DNA of 64,000 nucleotides from Bryobacterales bacterium (GCA_016713735.1 JADJOP010000001.1:496001-560000), one strand, 5' to 3'. Numbered from the stretch's first letter, positions 36,613 through 45,223 are shown. The notes: generated by a model from the sequence alone, not told the origin. Made by a program: numbers and translations.

Positions 36613-36650
36613 GTCCTAAATTAGGGGTCCTAAATTGGGTGTCCTAAATT
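36613..36650. repeat. Three 14-bp-spaced copies of GTCCTAAATT at the gspF-gspG junction
   Basis: GTCCTAAATT occurs at 36613-36622, 36627-36636 and 36641-36650. On the minus strand the first copy read contains the gspF stop codon (GCAATTTAG), so the end of gspF appears tandemly duplicated into the spacer. It is the only AT-rich patch nearby. Confidence 0.8.
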
Positions 36651-37858
36651 GCGACCTCGTTTACGGAGGTGATGGCGAGCATCATGCTGAGGATGAGGGC
36701 GCCGACGATGACGCCCATGACGAGGATGACGACGGGTTCAAAGACGGCGGTGAAGCGCTTGATGGCGTTGCGGGTGTCGGTTTCGTAGATGTCGGCCATG
36801 CGGGCGAACATGGCGTCGAGGCGTCCGGTTTCCTCGCCTACGGCAAGGAGATGGGCGGCGAGCGGGGGGAAGACGGCGGTTTTTTCGAGGGGCTTGGAGA
36901 GGCCTTCGCCGCGTTTGACGCCGAGGGAGACCTGTTCGAGGGCGTTGGCGATCACCTTGTTATTTAAGATGGCGCGGGCGATGCCGAGGGATTGGACCAG
37001 CGGGACGGAGTTGGCGATGAGGGTGGACATGGCGCGGGCGAAGCGGGCGGTTTCAGCTTTGCGGAGGGCGTCGCCGAGGAGGGGGAGGCGGAGGCGGAGG
37101 TGGTCCCACCAGAGGCGGCCGGGGCCGGTGCGGATGTAGGCTTGCAGGGCGCCGATGGCGAAGATGGAGGCGGCGATGAAGTAGATGCCGTAGTCCTGAA
37201 CGAAGCGGGAGACGTCGAGCATCATTTGCGTGGGGGCGGGGATGCGCATTTGCGAGGCCTCGAAGGCCTGGGCGAAGCGCGGGACGACGTAGTACATCAG
37301 GAGCAGGATGCTGGAGAGGCCGACGACGCCGAGCAGCGCCGGGTAGATCATGGCGCCGATGATGAAGTTGCGGAGGTCGTCGCGGGTGCGTTCGAACTCG
37401 GAGAGGCGATCGAAGACGGTGGCGAGCGAGCCGGAGGCTTCGCCGGCGCGGACCATGTTGACGTAGAGGTCGCCGAAGTATTTGGGGTGGGTGGCGAGGG
37501 AGTCGGCGAAGGATTTGCCGCCTTTGAGGGTGCGGAGGACGTCCTGGACGATGGGGCGGAAGTCGCGGGCTTCGGTGAGTTCGGTGGTGATGAAGAGGGC
37601 GCGGTCGAGGGGGACGGTGGCGTTGAGGAGGGTGGAGATTTCCTGGGTGAAGAAGAGGACGGAGCGGCGTTTGCGGTTGGCGAGGTCGGGGAGTTCGAGG
37701 GACCAGGCGGATTTTTGGGCCTGGGCGCCGATGTAGACGGGGGTGAGGCCCTGGCGGCGGAGTTCGGTGGCGACGTATTTGTCGGAGTCGCCGGTGATGA
37801 CGCCGGTGCGGAGCTTGCCGTCGGCAGTCATGGCGCGGAAATGGAAGGTGGCGGGCAT
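36644..37858 (-). CDS. gspF: Type II secretion inner-membrane protein GspF
   Basis: 404 aa, full length for GspF/PilC. N-terminal cytoplasmic domain (ATFHFRAMTADGKLRTGVI), two T2SSF modules (FTQEISTLLNATVPLDRAL and RFARAMSTLIANSVPLVQS), and three membrane segments (near 37330, 37170 and 36690). It forms the polytopic platform driven by the ATPase GspE. Its usual neighbour gspE is found only at 54631 on the same strand, with accessory DNA between. The first 111 codons and the upstream 60 nt recur at 39463-39859. Confidence 0.95.
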   Translation of the reverse strand: MPATFHFRAMTADGKLRTGVITGDSDKYVATELRRQGLTPVYIGAQAQKSAWSLELPDLANRKRRSVLFFTQEISTLLNATVPLDRALFITTELTEARDFRPIVQDVLRTLKGGKSFADSLATHPKYFGDLYVNMVRAGEASGSLATVFDRLSEFERTRDDLRNFIIGAMIYPALLGVVGLSSILLLMYYVVPRFAQAFEASQMRIPAPTQMMLDVSRFVQDYGIYFIAASIFAIGALQAYIRTGPGRLWWDHLRLRLPLLGDALRKAETARFARAMSTLIANSVPLVQSLGIARAILNNKVIANALEQVSLGVKRGEGLSKPLEKTAVFPPLAAHLLAVGEETGRLDAMFARMADIYETDTRNAIKRFTAVFEPVVILVMGVIVGALILSMMLAITSVNEVAI

Positions 37859-37920
37859 GGGCGGAGCGCGGCGCTAGGGATAAGACGTTGCGAGGGGGGG
37901 AAAAAGACGGAGGGGGGAGA
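37513..37920. repeat. Direct repeat copy A: 5' part of intact gspF and its leader
   Basis: The reference copy of a segment found three times in the same orientation. It covers the first third of gspF and a leader containing GCGCTAGGGATAAGACGTTG. See copies at 39463-39859 and 42869-43118. Confidence 0.85.
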
Positions 37921-37931
37921 GATTCAGAGCG

Positions 37932-38112
37932 CCGTGTGTCGGAGGATGAGCATGGATCGGTTCGAGGTGCGAACCCTGGCAACTGCCTGAAAACACCTCA
38001 CTGGCACACCTGACCTCCTTTGCGCTTGCGCCGCTTCCCACGGCGAGTTAGGAACGAACGCGGACACTAGGGAACACGCTCGACCCGGATTCGGGAACCC
38101 CGCAGGCATTGT
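37932..38112. other. Short spacer at the island border
   Basis: The sequence after the gspF leader carries no supported gene and changes composition, losing the strongly G-biased pattern of the secretion operon. This marks the start of the accessory region. Confidence 0.5.
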
Positions 38113-39328
38113 TCACAGAGTCAGCGACTTCCAGATCCTCAGCGCTACCGGCTCATTGCAATCCGGGTAGCAGATGGTGCAGAGACAAAACCGACCCTCC
38201 GCCGCGGTTCGAGCCTGGAGCATGCAGTATCTTTGACCGTCTTCTTCGACCTCGCGGACGGTGCCTTTCCCGAGAACATCGGCCGTTTCGTGAGTCAGGA
38301 CATCCTCGTTCTCGGGTTTGAACTCAAGGAGGATATCGCGTGCGGTCTTCTTAATGCCGTTGGTTTCACTCCTGAACGCCGTCACCCTTACGGTGGTGTC
38401 GGAATTGAACGCGCACCAGGTGTCCTCTTCCCAGGTCTCGGCGAACTCCCCTGGTATTTCGACACTCCACCCACCGCTCAAGGCGACGCGAACGGGATTC
38501 CGACGGTAGCCGATGAGGGGTGCATTCGAATCTCGGACTTCTTTCAAGCTTGGAACGTCCGCCTCGGTGTGCAGAAAGCCGATTAGTTCCGACCATTCTC
38601 GCCAGGGGCAGTCTAAACTGTCGTCGAGCTTATGGGCAGCCTCCGCGCTCGTCGTCAGTTAGGGGTGGGCGCCAGCGCACGGAATTCCACATGAGGCAAA
38701 TGGCACGACGAAGGTAATACTCGGCAGAACCCCGGCGTCCACCACGCGAAGAAATCCGAGCCCGCATTTGGGTCTCGCGCCACGGATTCCGTCCACGTCC
38801 TCGACCGTGGCCCCATCGCCGTGATGAGGAACTGATCGACCTTGTATGACACCCCCCACGGCATGGCGATTGGGAGACCGGCGCATTCGTCATGGGACTC
38901 GTCGAGCCAGAAGTACAAACGGCACTCAACCAAGCGAGCATTTCCTTGCATAGGGCGCCCGCATCACGTGACTCGAAGTAACCGGTCTCATCGAAATCTT
39001 CCTCGGAATCGGCCTTCCAGCGAAATCCGAACTCCCCGGCCATGCTTAGAAGTAGGTCACAAACATAGACGTGGTAGCCCGGACCAGCCGACGAGGTCTG
39101 GGCGGACACAACGACTTCAGTCCCATTTTCGAACCACAATCGCAGATCCTCTGCGGCCGTGTGAAGTTCGACGAACAAGGTCTCCACGCCGTCATCGTCG
39201 CGGAGGTTTACTCCTCGCAGCACGTGATCGCACTCGCGACGGAACCACTCGGCGAGCAACTGGTGGGTCAGGGTGAGCGGGACACCTGGCGGAGTGGTTT
39301 CACTGCGAAGCTGCAAGCCGAGGCTCAT
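38113..39328 (-). CDS. Unknown protein, about 404 aa, broken by three indels
   Basis: One gene once three small errors are fixed: add a base at AA 38932-38933 (joins KEMLAWL-type sequence to VECRLYFWLDESHDE), drop one of the CCCC at 38730-38733 (FFAWWTPG to SAEYYLRRAICLMWN), and drop one base near 38648 (PPLTDDE to EAAHKLDDSLDCPWREW). The corrected length is a multiple of three, and the last part continues through EADVPSLKEVRDSNAPLIGY to the stop. Its GC is lower than the neighbouring secretion genes. No signal peptide. No recognisable family; Trp- and Cys-rich soluble protein. It lies between two copies of the gspF repeat, so it probably arrived by insertion. Confidence 0.6.
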
Positions 39329-39422
39329 GAATCATGAGTTACCACGAAACACAGATCCTGCCAAATGTGCTCGAGGTGTGGACGCAGAGGATGGGCAAGA
39401 ACCGTTTCACCAAATGTCACAG

Positions 39423-39794
39423 CTATAAGGCGGGCGAGACGGTACTCGATTTGCCGCGTTGGAGGGTGCGGAGGACGTCCTGGACGATGGGGCGGAAGTC
39501 GCGGGCTTCGGTGAGTTCGGTGGTGATGAAGAGGGCGCGGTCGAGCGGGACGGTGGCGTTGAGGAGGGTGGAGATTTCCTGGGTGAAGAAGAGGACGGAG
39601 CGGCGTTTGCGGTTGGCGAGGTCGGGGAGTTCGAGGGACCACGCGGATTTCTGAGCCTGGGCGCCGATGTAGACGGGGGTGAGGCCCTGGCGGCGGAGCT
39701 CGGTGGCGACGTATTTGTCGGAGTCGCCGGTGATGACGCCGGTGCGGAGCTTGCCGTCGGCGGTCATGGCGCGGAAATGAAAGGTGGCGGGCAT
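39423..39794 (-). pseudogene. Truncated duplicate of gspF (first 111 codons)
   Basis: Codons 1-111 are the same as gspF at the protein level (MPATFHFRAMTADGKLRTGV... to IVQDVLRTL), then the frame diverges to an unrelated 12-residue tail. It lacks all membrane segments and cannot act as GspF. The duplicate includes the upstream leader. Confidence 0.9.
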
Positions 39795-39859
39795 GGGCGG
39801 AGCGCGGCGCTAGGGATAAGACGTTGGGGGAGGGGAAAAAGACGGAGGGGGGGGGAGAT
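39463..39859. repeat. Direct repeat copy B of the gspF 5' region
   Basis: Nearly identical to 37513-37920, including the leader GCGCTAGGGATAAGACGTTG and the G-rich, AAAAAGACGG-containing tail. Same orientation as copy A, so a direct repeat flanking the unknown gene at 38113-39328. Confidence 0.9.
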
Positions 39860-39943
39860 GTGGCGGTCAGGGGTGGCGGGGAGGGTGGTTCGAGTCCGGG
39901 GTGGGGAGCCAGGCGATGTCTCCAAGACCCCATCAGCGCGGCG

Positions 39944-40513
39944 TCACGCTTCGTTGAGCGCCTTCTCCAACAAGGAAGCAGTTCCCAGCTTTGCGCTCCA
40001 TTCCCTCAGATATCCGCGGTCGAGACCTGCGCGGCAGGCGCGCGCGACCCCGAGGATGTCGCGCCACTGCACCTCGGAGACCTCGCCGCCTGCCATGAAC
40101 CAGCTCAGCTTGGCAAGCAGGATGTCCTCCGGCGTGACAAAGGGCGTAGGATTTTCCGAGAGCCCGGTGCCCGCCAGGAACACGGCGCGATCCAGCTGCT
40201 GGAGGCCGAGAGGGAATGCGGCCGCGGGGAACAAATCGACCTTGAACGCCATCGGCATGTAGATCACGTTGAAGGGTCTGCCCGCCCGAAGGGCCTGGAG
40301 GGCGTCCTCCGGATCCGCATAGAAGGTCCCAGGCAGACTGGCAAGAAACCGGCCGAGAGTAACCTCGGTGAAGTCAGCGAGCACGTCAACATCGTTCGTG
40401 AAGCGGGGCTCGCCAAATGCGGTGCTGGCCCATGAACCGCCTACCGCATAGCGCACGCCGGCCTCTTCGAGCGCATCACGCAACGGGGAGAAGGCGTCGG
40501 CGGCGGACGTCAT
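39944..40513 (-). CDS. Nucleotidyltransferase-fold protein (toxin-like), AbiEii/DUF-type
   Basis: 189 aa from ATG at 40513, which overlaps the partner stop by 4 nt. VGGSWASTAFGEPRFTNDVDVLAD shows the nucleotidyltransferase core: a G[G/S] followed about 13 residues later by D-V-D metal ligands. Then ALQALRAGRPFNVIYMPM and FVTPEDILLAKLSWFMAG, the latter typical of NTases that act as toxins or antitoxins. A similar two-gene module lies at 58042-58624. It may modify tRNA or protein by nucleotide transfer; unproven here. Confidence 0.75.
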   Translation of the reverse strand: MTSAADAFSPLRDALEEAGVRYAVGGSWASTAFGEPRFTNDVDVLADFTEVTLGRFLASLPGTFYADPEDALQALRAGRPFNVIYMPMAFKVDLFPAAAFPLGLQQLDRAVFLAGTGLSENPTPFVTPEDILLAKLSWFMAGGEVSEVQWRDILGVARACRAGLDRGYLREWSAKLGTASLLEKALNEA

Positions 40514-40746
40514 GATCTTCGGTAGGCTTTGCGCGCGAGTTCCGCCCCGAACCTCGTCACGGCAATCCGGAACGTGATCTCCTCGTCGTCCGCGTCCGGA
40601 TGCAGGCGGCGCGCGGCGGAACGCTGGAGGGTGTCCCCCGCGCGCCAAAGAGCGGCTCCGATGCCGAGGCGTTCGGAAGGCGTCATCTCCGCAAGACGTC
40701 GATAATAGGTTTCGCGCGCTTCCGGCGAAGTGTCCGTCAGAGTCAC
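40510..40746 (-). CDS. Small partner of the nucleotidyltransferase
   Basis: 78 aa from GTG at 40746 (or 85 aa from TTG at 40767). Contains ETYYRRLAEMTPSERLGIG, which matches the partner of the second NTase (REYYRNLTPRQRLDIF). This shared YYR-x-L-x(0,2)-TP-x2-RL-x-I pattern defines the small partner family in this window. A GATACT -10-like box lies within the longer version, favouring the GTG. Likely the antidote or regulatory half of the module. Confidence 0.65.
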   Translation of the reverse strand: MTLTDTSPEARETYYRRLAEMTPSERLGIGAALWRAGDTLQRSAARRLHPDADDEEITFRIAVTRFGAELARKAYRRS

Positions 40747-40767
40747 TGTGCTTTCAGTATCCCTCAA

Positions 40768-41030
40768 CGACGGGTTCCCACAGACCTCATTCGGCTATGC
40801 GTTGCACCTTCCCTTCGCGAAGGGCGCTCGGATCGCGAGAGGCGGGCAGTTCACCAGCGTTCGAAATGCGTCCACGATGGGGAGGTGGTTCTCTGTTTGC
40901 GGAGGCAGTCAAGCCCCATCGCGGCACTTACGGCACTCCCTGCAGCGGATAGGAGTTCGATGGGCAGGGTGGGCGATGCGCCCGTGTCGTTTTCTGAGGC
41001 AGCAGAGGGGCCGGCCGCGGCTGCCGGTGG
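40768..41030. other. Intergenic spacer without gene
   Basis: Between the nucleotidyltransferase module and the HicB-like gene. Frames here lack start signals. No hairpin of note. Confidence 0.5.
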
Positions 41031-41044
41031 TACGATGAGGCGTG
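41031..41044 (+). promoter_or_regulatory. Leaderless-type -10 box before the HicB-like gene
   Basis: TACGAT at 41031-41036 is followed by GAGGC and then GTG at 41042, 5 nt after the hexamer. This is close to the geometry seen at 6407, 15057 and 58030. Confidence 0.4.
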
Positions 41045-41290
41045 GAGAAGGCGGCCCCATCCGGTGTTTACGAGATTCGCGCGCAGTGGGACAGCGAGGC
41101 CGGTGTCTGAGTAGCCGAGAGCGAGGATGTTCCTGGCCTTGTGGCGGAAGCCGATTCACCGAATGCACTGATTCAGAAGCTGAGAATTCTGATTCCCGAG
41201 TTGTTGGAGTTGAACGGCACTGCCAGCGGCCGGACGGCGAATTTTCACGTACTCTACCAGCACGAAGATAGCGGCGTCCTGACCCTCTGA
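41042..41290 (+). pseudogene. HicB/DUF1902-like antitoxin with in-frame TGA
   Basis: 83 codons starting GTG GAG AAG. The sequence reads VYEIRAQWDSEAGV, then TGA at 41108-41110, then VAESEDVPGLVAEADSPNAL to HVLYQHEDSGVLTL. DUF1902/HicB-like antitoxins usually have Trp at the interrupted position, so TGG to TGA is a single-base change. The rest of the frame is intact and runs straight into the toxin start (TGATG overlap). A premature stop in an antitoxin beside an intact toxin is unusual. Confidence 0.7.
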
Positions 41291-41484
41291 TGGCCAGTTA
41301 CACTCCGGAAGTGAAGGAGATCCTTCGTGCGCATGGATGTCACTTCGAGCGTCCCGGCAAAGGTGACCACCAAATCTGGTACAGTCCTCTCACGCAACGG
41401 CGGTTCCCGGTGGACAATAAAATCCTGTCCCGACATACCGCAAACGCGGTTCTGAGACAGGCTGGTATCGCGAAGCAGTTTTAA
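41290..41484 (+). CDS. hicA: HicA-like mRNA interferase toxin
   Basis: 64 aa. VKEILRAHGCHFERPGKGDHQIWYSP matches the HicA double-stranded-RNA-binding fold with its catalytic His in GDHQIW. Length is normal for HicA. ATG overlaps the antitoxin stop. HicA toxins cleave mRNA to stall translation and are neutralised by HicB. Whether the toxin is active is open, because its partner carries an internal stop. Confidence 0.85.
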   Translation: MASYTPEVKEILRAHGCHFERPGKGDHQIWYSPLTQRRFPVDNKILSRHTANAVLRQAGIAKQF

Positions 41485-41555
41485 CTTGCGCGGATCGATC
41501 ATGATCCTATGTGTCCCGTGCGAGATACGTGATCAGTACGATCCGGCGGCTTGGG

Positions 41556-41903
41556 TCAATCCAGGTCCATGGCGGCTCGTAGGCCGGTTTCCACGGCGAG
41601 GATGAGTTCGGGCGGCAAAGCGCCGATGCGTTTGGTGAGCTTGGCGCGGTCGAGGGTGGTGACCTGGTGGCAGATGGCGACGCTGGGCTTCGGCAAGCCG
41701 CAGGAGCCGGCCGGGAGTGCGACGACGGTGGGGCCGCGGCGGGCTTGCGCGGGGGAGGTGGAGACGGGGACGACGATGATGGACATCCAGCCGGCGGTTT
41801 GGTTGAAGCCGTCGTGGGAGATCACGATCACGGGACGGCGTCCGGTTTGTTCGGAGCCGGAGCGGGGGATCAGATCGGCCCAGTAGAGGTCGCCGCGCTT
41901 CAT
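41556..41903 (-). CDS. mazF: MazF/PemK-like mRNA interferase toxin
   Basis: 115 aa. MKRGDLYWADLIPRSGSEQTG-type start, RPVIVISHDGFN, IIVVPVSTSP, GCGL-like PKPSVAICHQVTTLDRAKLTKRIG: the MazF beta-barrel signatures, with the catalytic Arg and Thr/Ser positions present. Overlaps the antitoxin stop by 4 nt. MazF cleaves RNA at short motifs. Relics of a second copy occur at 50508-50664. Confidence 0.92.
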   Translation of the reverse strand: MKRGDLYWADLIPRSGSEQTGRRPVIVISHDGFNQTAGWMSIIVVPVSTSPAQARRGPTVVALPAGSCGLPKPSVAICHQVTTLDRAKLTKRIGALPPELILAVETGLRAAMDLD

Positions 41904-42157
41904 TTCGCCTTGCGCCCGCTCTTGAGGAGATGTTCGGCGGCGGCGGATTCCAGTTCGCGGTCCAGATCCAGATCCGAGCCGGCGGTCTCGGCGGCGTAGG
42001 TGGAAATGGCATCGTGCCGGGCTCGCCGGGCCTGTTCGCGGAGCCAGGCGTCAATGGCCTCGCGGGCGAGGGTGGTTGCCGGGACTTGGGTGCGGTCGGC
42101 CTCGGCCCGAAGCAGCGTGTAGGTCTGCTCGGGAAGGGGCAGGTGGAAGTTCTTCAT
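41900..42157 (-). CDS. Ribbon-helix-helix/MazE-like antitoxin
   Basis: 85 aa from ATG at 42157 (GGGAGCG upstream, and CATAAT -10 at 42177-42182 on this strand). The first 40 residues (FHLPLPEQTYTLLRAEADRT, VPATTLAREAIDAWL) are a ribbon-helix-helix-like DNA-binding domain. The acidic tail (GSDLDLDRELESAAAEHL) would bind and block the toxin. Cognate to the MazF at 41556. Confidence 0.85.
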   Translation of the reverse strand: MKNFHLPLPEQTYTLLRAEADRTQVPATTLAREAIDAWLREQARRARHDAISTYAAETAGSDLDLDRELESAAAEHLLKSGRKAK

Positions 42158-42290
42158 GTTTGCGCTCCCGGTCCGATTATGCCACGGGCTCATGGCAGAC
42201 TGAATGTCATCAGGTGGTGGCAGGGATCGTCGTAGCGCGGGGAGGGCGCGGGAACGCATACCCACGTTATACTGCGGCTGGAGGCACGCA
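42158..42290. promoter_or_regulatory. Divergent promoter region between two toxin-antitoxin operons
   Basis: Contains CATAAT (minus strand, 42177-42182) for the MazEF-like pair and TATACT at 42269-42274 with GGAGG at 42280-42284 for the Doc-like pair. Antitoxins usually bind their own promoters, so this is the expected operator site for both. No clear palindrome was picked out by eye. Confidence 0.5.
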
Positions 42291-42476
42291 ATGGCTGGCG
42301 AGAGCCTGATGGAAATGGTGCAGTCGCTCACGGCGGAGGAGCAGGAGGCGGTGCGGCGGTTCATCGATTTCCTTAGGGTGAAAGGCGGATCGAACGATGT
42401 GCCGGCATCCTTCGCGGATGCGGCGGAGGAGTTCATCGCCGAGCATCCGGAACTGCTGCGGCGACTTGCGCTGTGA
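42291..42476 (+). CDS. Antitoxin of the Doc-like module
   Basis: 61 aa. MEMVQSLTAEEQEAVRRFIDFLRVKGG, followed by an Asp/Glu-rich tail (ADAAEEFIAEHPELLRRL), fits the small antitoxins seen with Fic/Doc toxins. GGAGG at 42280-42284, 6-7 nt before ATG. It overlaps the toxin start (GTGA). Confidence 0.7.
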   Translation: MAGESLMEMVQSLTAEEQEAVRRFIDFLRVKGGSNDVPASFADAAEEFIAEHPELLRRLAL

Positions 42477-42847
42477 CGCGGTATCCGACGGTGGAGGAAG
42501 CGCTCGCCATTCACGCCCGAGTCGTGGAGCTGTTTGGCGGCCTGCCGGGAGTGCGGGATAGGGGCGCTCTGGAATCGGCGCTTGCGCGGCCTCGCAGTGG
42601 TTACTACCGCGATTTGATAGAGGAAGCGGCGGCGCTGTGGGAGAGCTTGTCGCAGAACCATCCGTTTCTGGATGGGAACAAGCGCGCGGCCGTGACGATC
42701 ACTGCCGCGTTTCTGAGAATGAACGGCTACAGGTTGGTATTCAGCGATGAGGCGGCGCATTCGTTTCTGATCGGACTCTACGAATCGGGGCGGATGAAGA
42801 GTGAGGAACTGGATCGCTGGCTGCGACTTCACGCAAGGAGGGCATGA
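42473..42847 (+). CDS. doc: Fic/Doc-family toxin
   Basis: 124 aa with GTG start. NHPFLDGNKRAAVTITAAFL is the Fic/Doc catalytic loop HxFx[D/E]GNxR, with the His, Asn and Arg intact. The upstream helices (EALAIHARVVELFGGLPGVRD) and C-terminal SEELDRWLRLHA match Doc length. Doc phosphorylates EF-Tu in known cases, while Fic proteins AMPylate targets. A broken copy lies at 47215-47400. Confidence 0.92.
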   Translation: MTRYPTVEEALAIHARVVELFGGLPGVRDRGALESALARPRSGYYRDLIEEAAALWESLSQNHPFLDGNKRAAVTITAAFLRMNGYRLVFSDEAAHSFLIGLYESGRMKSEELDRWLRLHARRA

Positions 42848-42868
42848 GGCACTATGGGGTTGGGTAAG

Positions 42869-43118
42869 AAGGCGTTTGCGGTTGGCGAGGCCGGGGAGTT
42901 CGAGGGACCAGGCGGATTTTTGGGCTTGGGCGCCGATGTAGACGGGGGTGAGGCCCTGGCGGCGGAGATCGGTGGCGACGTATTTGCCGGAGTCGCCGGT
43001 GATGACGCCGGTGCGGAGCGTGCCGCCGGCGGGCGTTGCAGGGGAGTGGCCCGCGGAAAGGGAAGGCGGCGGGCGTGGGCGGAGAGCGGCGCTAGGGATA
43101 AGACGTTGGGAGGGGTGA
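42869..43118. repeat. Direct repeat copy C: decayed gspF 5' region
   Basis: Aligned by eye with 37670-37890: GCGTTTGCGGTTGGCGAGG, then long matches in GACGGGGGTGAGGCCCTGG and GGTGGCGACGTATTTG, ending with GCGCTAGGGATAAGACGTTG. Scattered substitutions (GGTCGG to GGCCGG) show it is older than copy B. Same orientation as copies A and B. It sits directly after the Doc toxin. Confidence 0.85.
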
Positions 43119-43120
43119 AT

Positions 43121-45223
43121 TTAGCGGGTGGCGAGCGGCGTGGGTGGGGCTAGTGAGCGCGCTTTGCCCGAGCCGACGGAGAGGATGCGGGCGAGGATGG
43201 GGTTCTCCGGATCCTGTTGTTGGAGCATGCGGGCCTCGGCCTTGACCTGGGCGCGGAGCGCGCTTTCCTGGGCGGCTTGGCCGGAGGCGCGGAGGTGGGC
43301 GGCGTAGCGGAGTTGGGCCTTGAGGAGACGAGTGCGTGCGCGGAAGCGGTGGGGTTCCTTGCCGACGGTTTCGCGAAGCGTTTGGATGCGGGACAGGAGA
43401 GTGGTGAGTTGTTCGCCATGGAGAAGCCCCTTGGGAGCGGGCGATGAGGCTGGGGGGGCGCAGAGGCGCTGGGCACGCTGAACCTTGTGGAGAAGAGCGA
43501 ACTGGCAGTAGCGGCCGGCTTCGGAGGCGGGACCGTGGGACTGAAAATCGCGGATGAGCGAAATCAATGCGGCGTCGCGCTGGTTGACGAAGGCAGGGTG
43601 GGAGCGGTGGACCGCTTCGGCGAGCCACTGGCGGGCTTCGGCGGTGCGGCCTAGTTGGAGGAGTTGTTCGGCGGCGAGGAGGCGGACGCTTTGCACCCAG
43701 GAGAGCTTCTCGAGGGGGGCGCGGAGGGAGGCGGTGTGCCGCAGGAAGAGTTCCATGGCGGGGAGGGCGAGTTTGCGGGCGAGGGCGGCTTCGCCCCTGT
43801 GACGGTGGAGGAGAACTTCGTAGAAGCGGCTCACGAGGTAGCGGGTGCGGTCGTCGGCGGAGGCGCTGGGGGAGAGCGCGCGGCGGTTGAATGCGAGCGC
43901 GTGAGCGATGTTTTCGAAGGCCGGGGCGAACACGCCGCGGCGGGCTTGGATGAACGCCAGGCGCTGGTGAGCGAGGGCGAGTTGGGCTTCCGGAAGGGGC
44001 CGGATATTGTGCAGGGCGGGGATGGAGCGTTCGAGCGCCTTTTCGAGGAGGTCGGCCTGGTCGCCGGCAGTTTGGCCGGAGGCGTCGCGGGTGTCGAAGA
44101 GCGTCGTCACGAGGTCGCGGTACTGGGCGGCGCGGAGGTCGGCGCGTTGCGCGTTGCGGCTGGAGACGATCCAGCCGGTGAGGACGGAAGCGAACAGGGC
44201 GGCGGTAAGGGCGGCGACGGGCCAGCGGCGGCGGAGGAAGCGCGAGGCGAAGTAGAGGACGGTGGCGGGGCGCGCGCGGACAGGCAGGCGTTCGCGCCAG
44301 CGGCGGAGGTCTTCGAGGAGTTCGGCGGCGGACTGATAGCGGTGGGCGGGGGAGTCGTCGAGGCAGCGCTGCTGGATGGCGGAGAGATCGGCGTTGGCGG
44401 GGAGGGAGGCGGTGAGAAATTCGAGCAGGCGGCCGAGGGAGAAGATATCGCCGAGGAGCGACGGGCCATCGCCGCGGCGTTGTTCGGGGCTGGCGAAGTG
44501 GGGCGTGAGCAGGAGGCGAGTCAGTTCGCCGCCTTGCTCGGACGGCCTGCTGGAAAGGACGCGAGCGGCCCCGAAGTCGAGGAGTTTCACGTTGCCCTCG
44601 GCGGTGACCATCACGTTGGAAGGCTTGATATCGCCGTGGGCGATGAAGCGCGAATGGAGGTAGAGGACGGCTTCGCAGACCTGGGTGAAGAGCCCGATGC
44701 GGCAGTGGAGGGAAGGGGATGACTCGGCGAGGTGGCGGTCAATCGGGCGGCCATCGACGAACTGCATGGCCATGTAGGAAACGCCGGCGGCGGAGATGCC
44801 CGCGTCGAGAAGCCGGGCGATGTGTGGGTGGTCAAGCGAGGCCAGGATCTGCCGTTCCTGAACGAAGCGGCGGCGAAAGGCGGCATCGTCAAAGCCGGGG
44901 CGGAGGATCTTGACGGCGGCGGTGAGCAGGACACCATCCTGTTCGGCGCAAGCGCGGTAGACGACGCCGAGGCCGCCCTCGCCAATGCGCTCGACGAGTT
45001 GCCACTGGGCGACGGTGTCGTCGGTGAAATCGGCGGCGAGGCATTCGGGCAGGGTGCGGCCGAGAAAATCGCCGGAATTCTCCTGGGCCATCAGCAGGCT
45101 CTCGACGCGGGCGCGAAGACCGGAGTCGCCGGCGCAGAGCGCGTCGAGGCGGGCGGGGCGTTCGGCGGGGGGGAGGTCGAGGACGTCGAGGAAGACGCGT
45201 TCGATTTCGTCGAGGTGCTTCAT
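43121..45223 (-). CDS. Ser/Thr protein kinase with C-terminal membrane and helical repeats
   Basis: 700 aa from ATG at 45223, which overlaps the sigma-gene stop (ATGA). The kinase domain spans about 75-350: GEGGLGVVYRA, AAVKILRPG, HGDIKPSNVMV (catalytic loop, with G-D instead of R-D) and DFGAARVL. A membrane segment lies near 44180-44220 (AALTAALFASVLTGWIV). The rest is a helical region without clear TPR spacing. The small zinc or PASTA regions of other kinases are absent. It pairs with the ECF sigma factor, a pairing typical of Acidobacteria and Planctomycetes. The missing Arg before the catalytic Asp is unusual. Confidence 0.82.
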   Translation of the reverse strand: MKHLDEIERVFLDVLDLPPAERPARLDALCAGDSGLRARVESLLMAQENSGDFLGRTLPECLAADFTDDTVAQWQLVERIGEGGLGVVYRACAEQDGVLLTAAVKILRPGFDDAAFRRRFVQERQILASLDHPHIARLLDAGISAAGVSYMAMQFVDGRPIDRHLAESSPSLHCRIGLFTQVCEAVLYLHSRFIAHGDIKPSNVMVTAEGNVKLLDFGAARVLSSRPSEQGGELTRLLLTPHFASPEQRRGDGPSLLGDIFSLGRLLEFLTASLPANADLSAIQQRCLDDSPAHRYQSAAELLEDLRRWRERLPVRARPATVLYFASRFLRRRWPVAALTAALFASVLTGWIVSSRNAQRADLRAAQYRDLVTTLFDTRDASGQTAGDQADLLEKALERSIPALHNIRPLPEAQLALAHQRLAFIQARRGVFAPAFENIAHALAFNRRALSPSASADDRTRYLVSRFYEVLLHRHRGEAALARKLALPAMELFLRHTASLRAPLEKLSWVQSVRLLAAEQLLQLGRTAEARQWLAEAVHRSHPAFVNQRDAALISLIRDFQSHGPASEAGRYCQFALLHKVQRAQRLCAPPASSPAPKGLLHGEQLTTLLSRIQTLRETVGKEPHRFRARTRLLKAQLRYAAHLRASGQAAQESALRAQVKAEARMLQQQDPENPILARILSVGSGKARSLAPPTPLATR

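Noticed and set aside
37924..38109. 61-codon frame near the island border
   Set aside because: No ribosome site and no similarity to any family; part of a composition change.
41108..41110. TGA read as selenocysteine
   Set aside because: No selenium-insertion hairpin seen and family members have Trp, not Cys, at that place.
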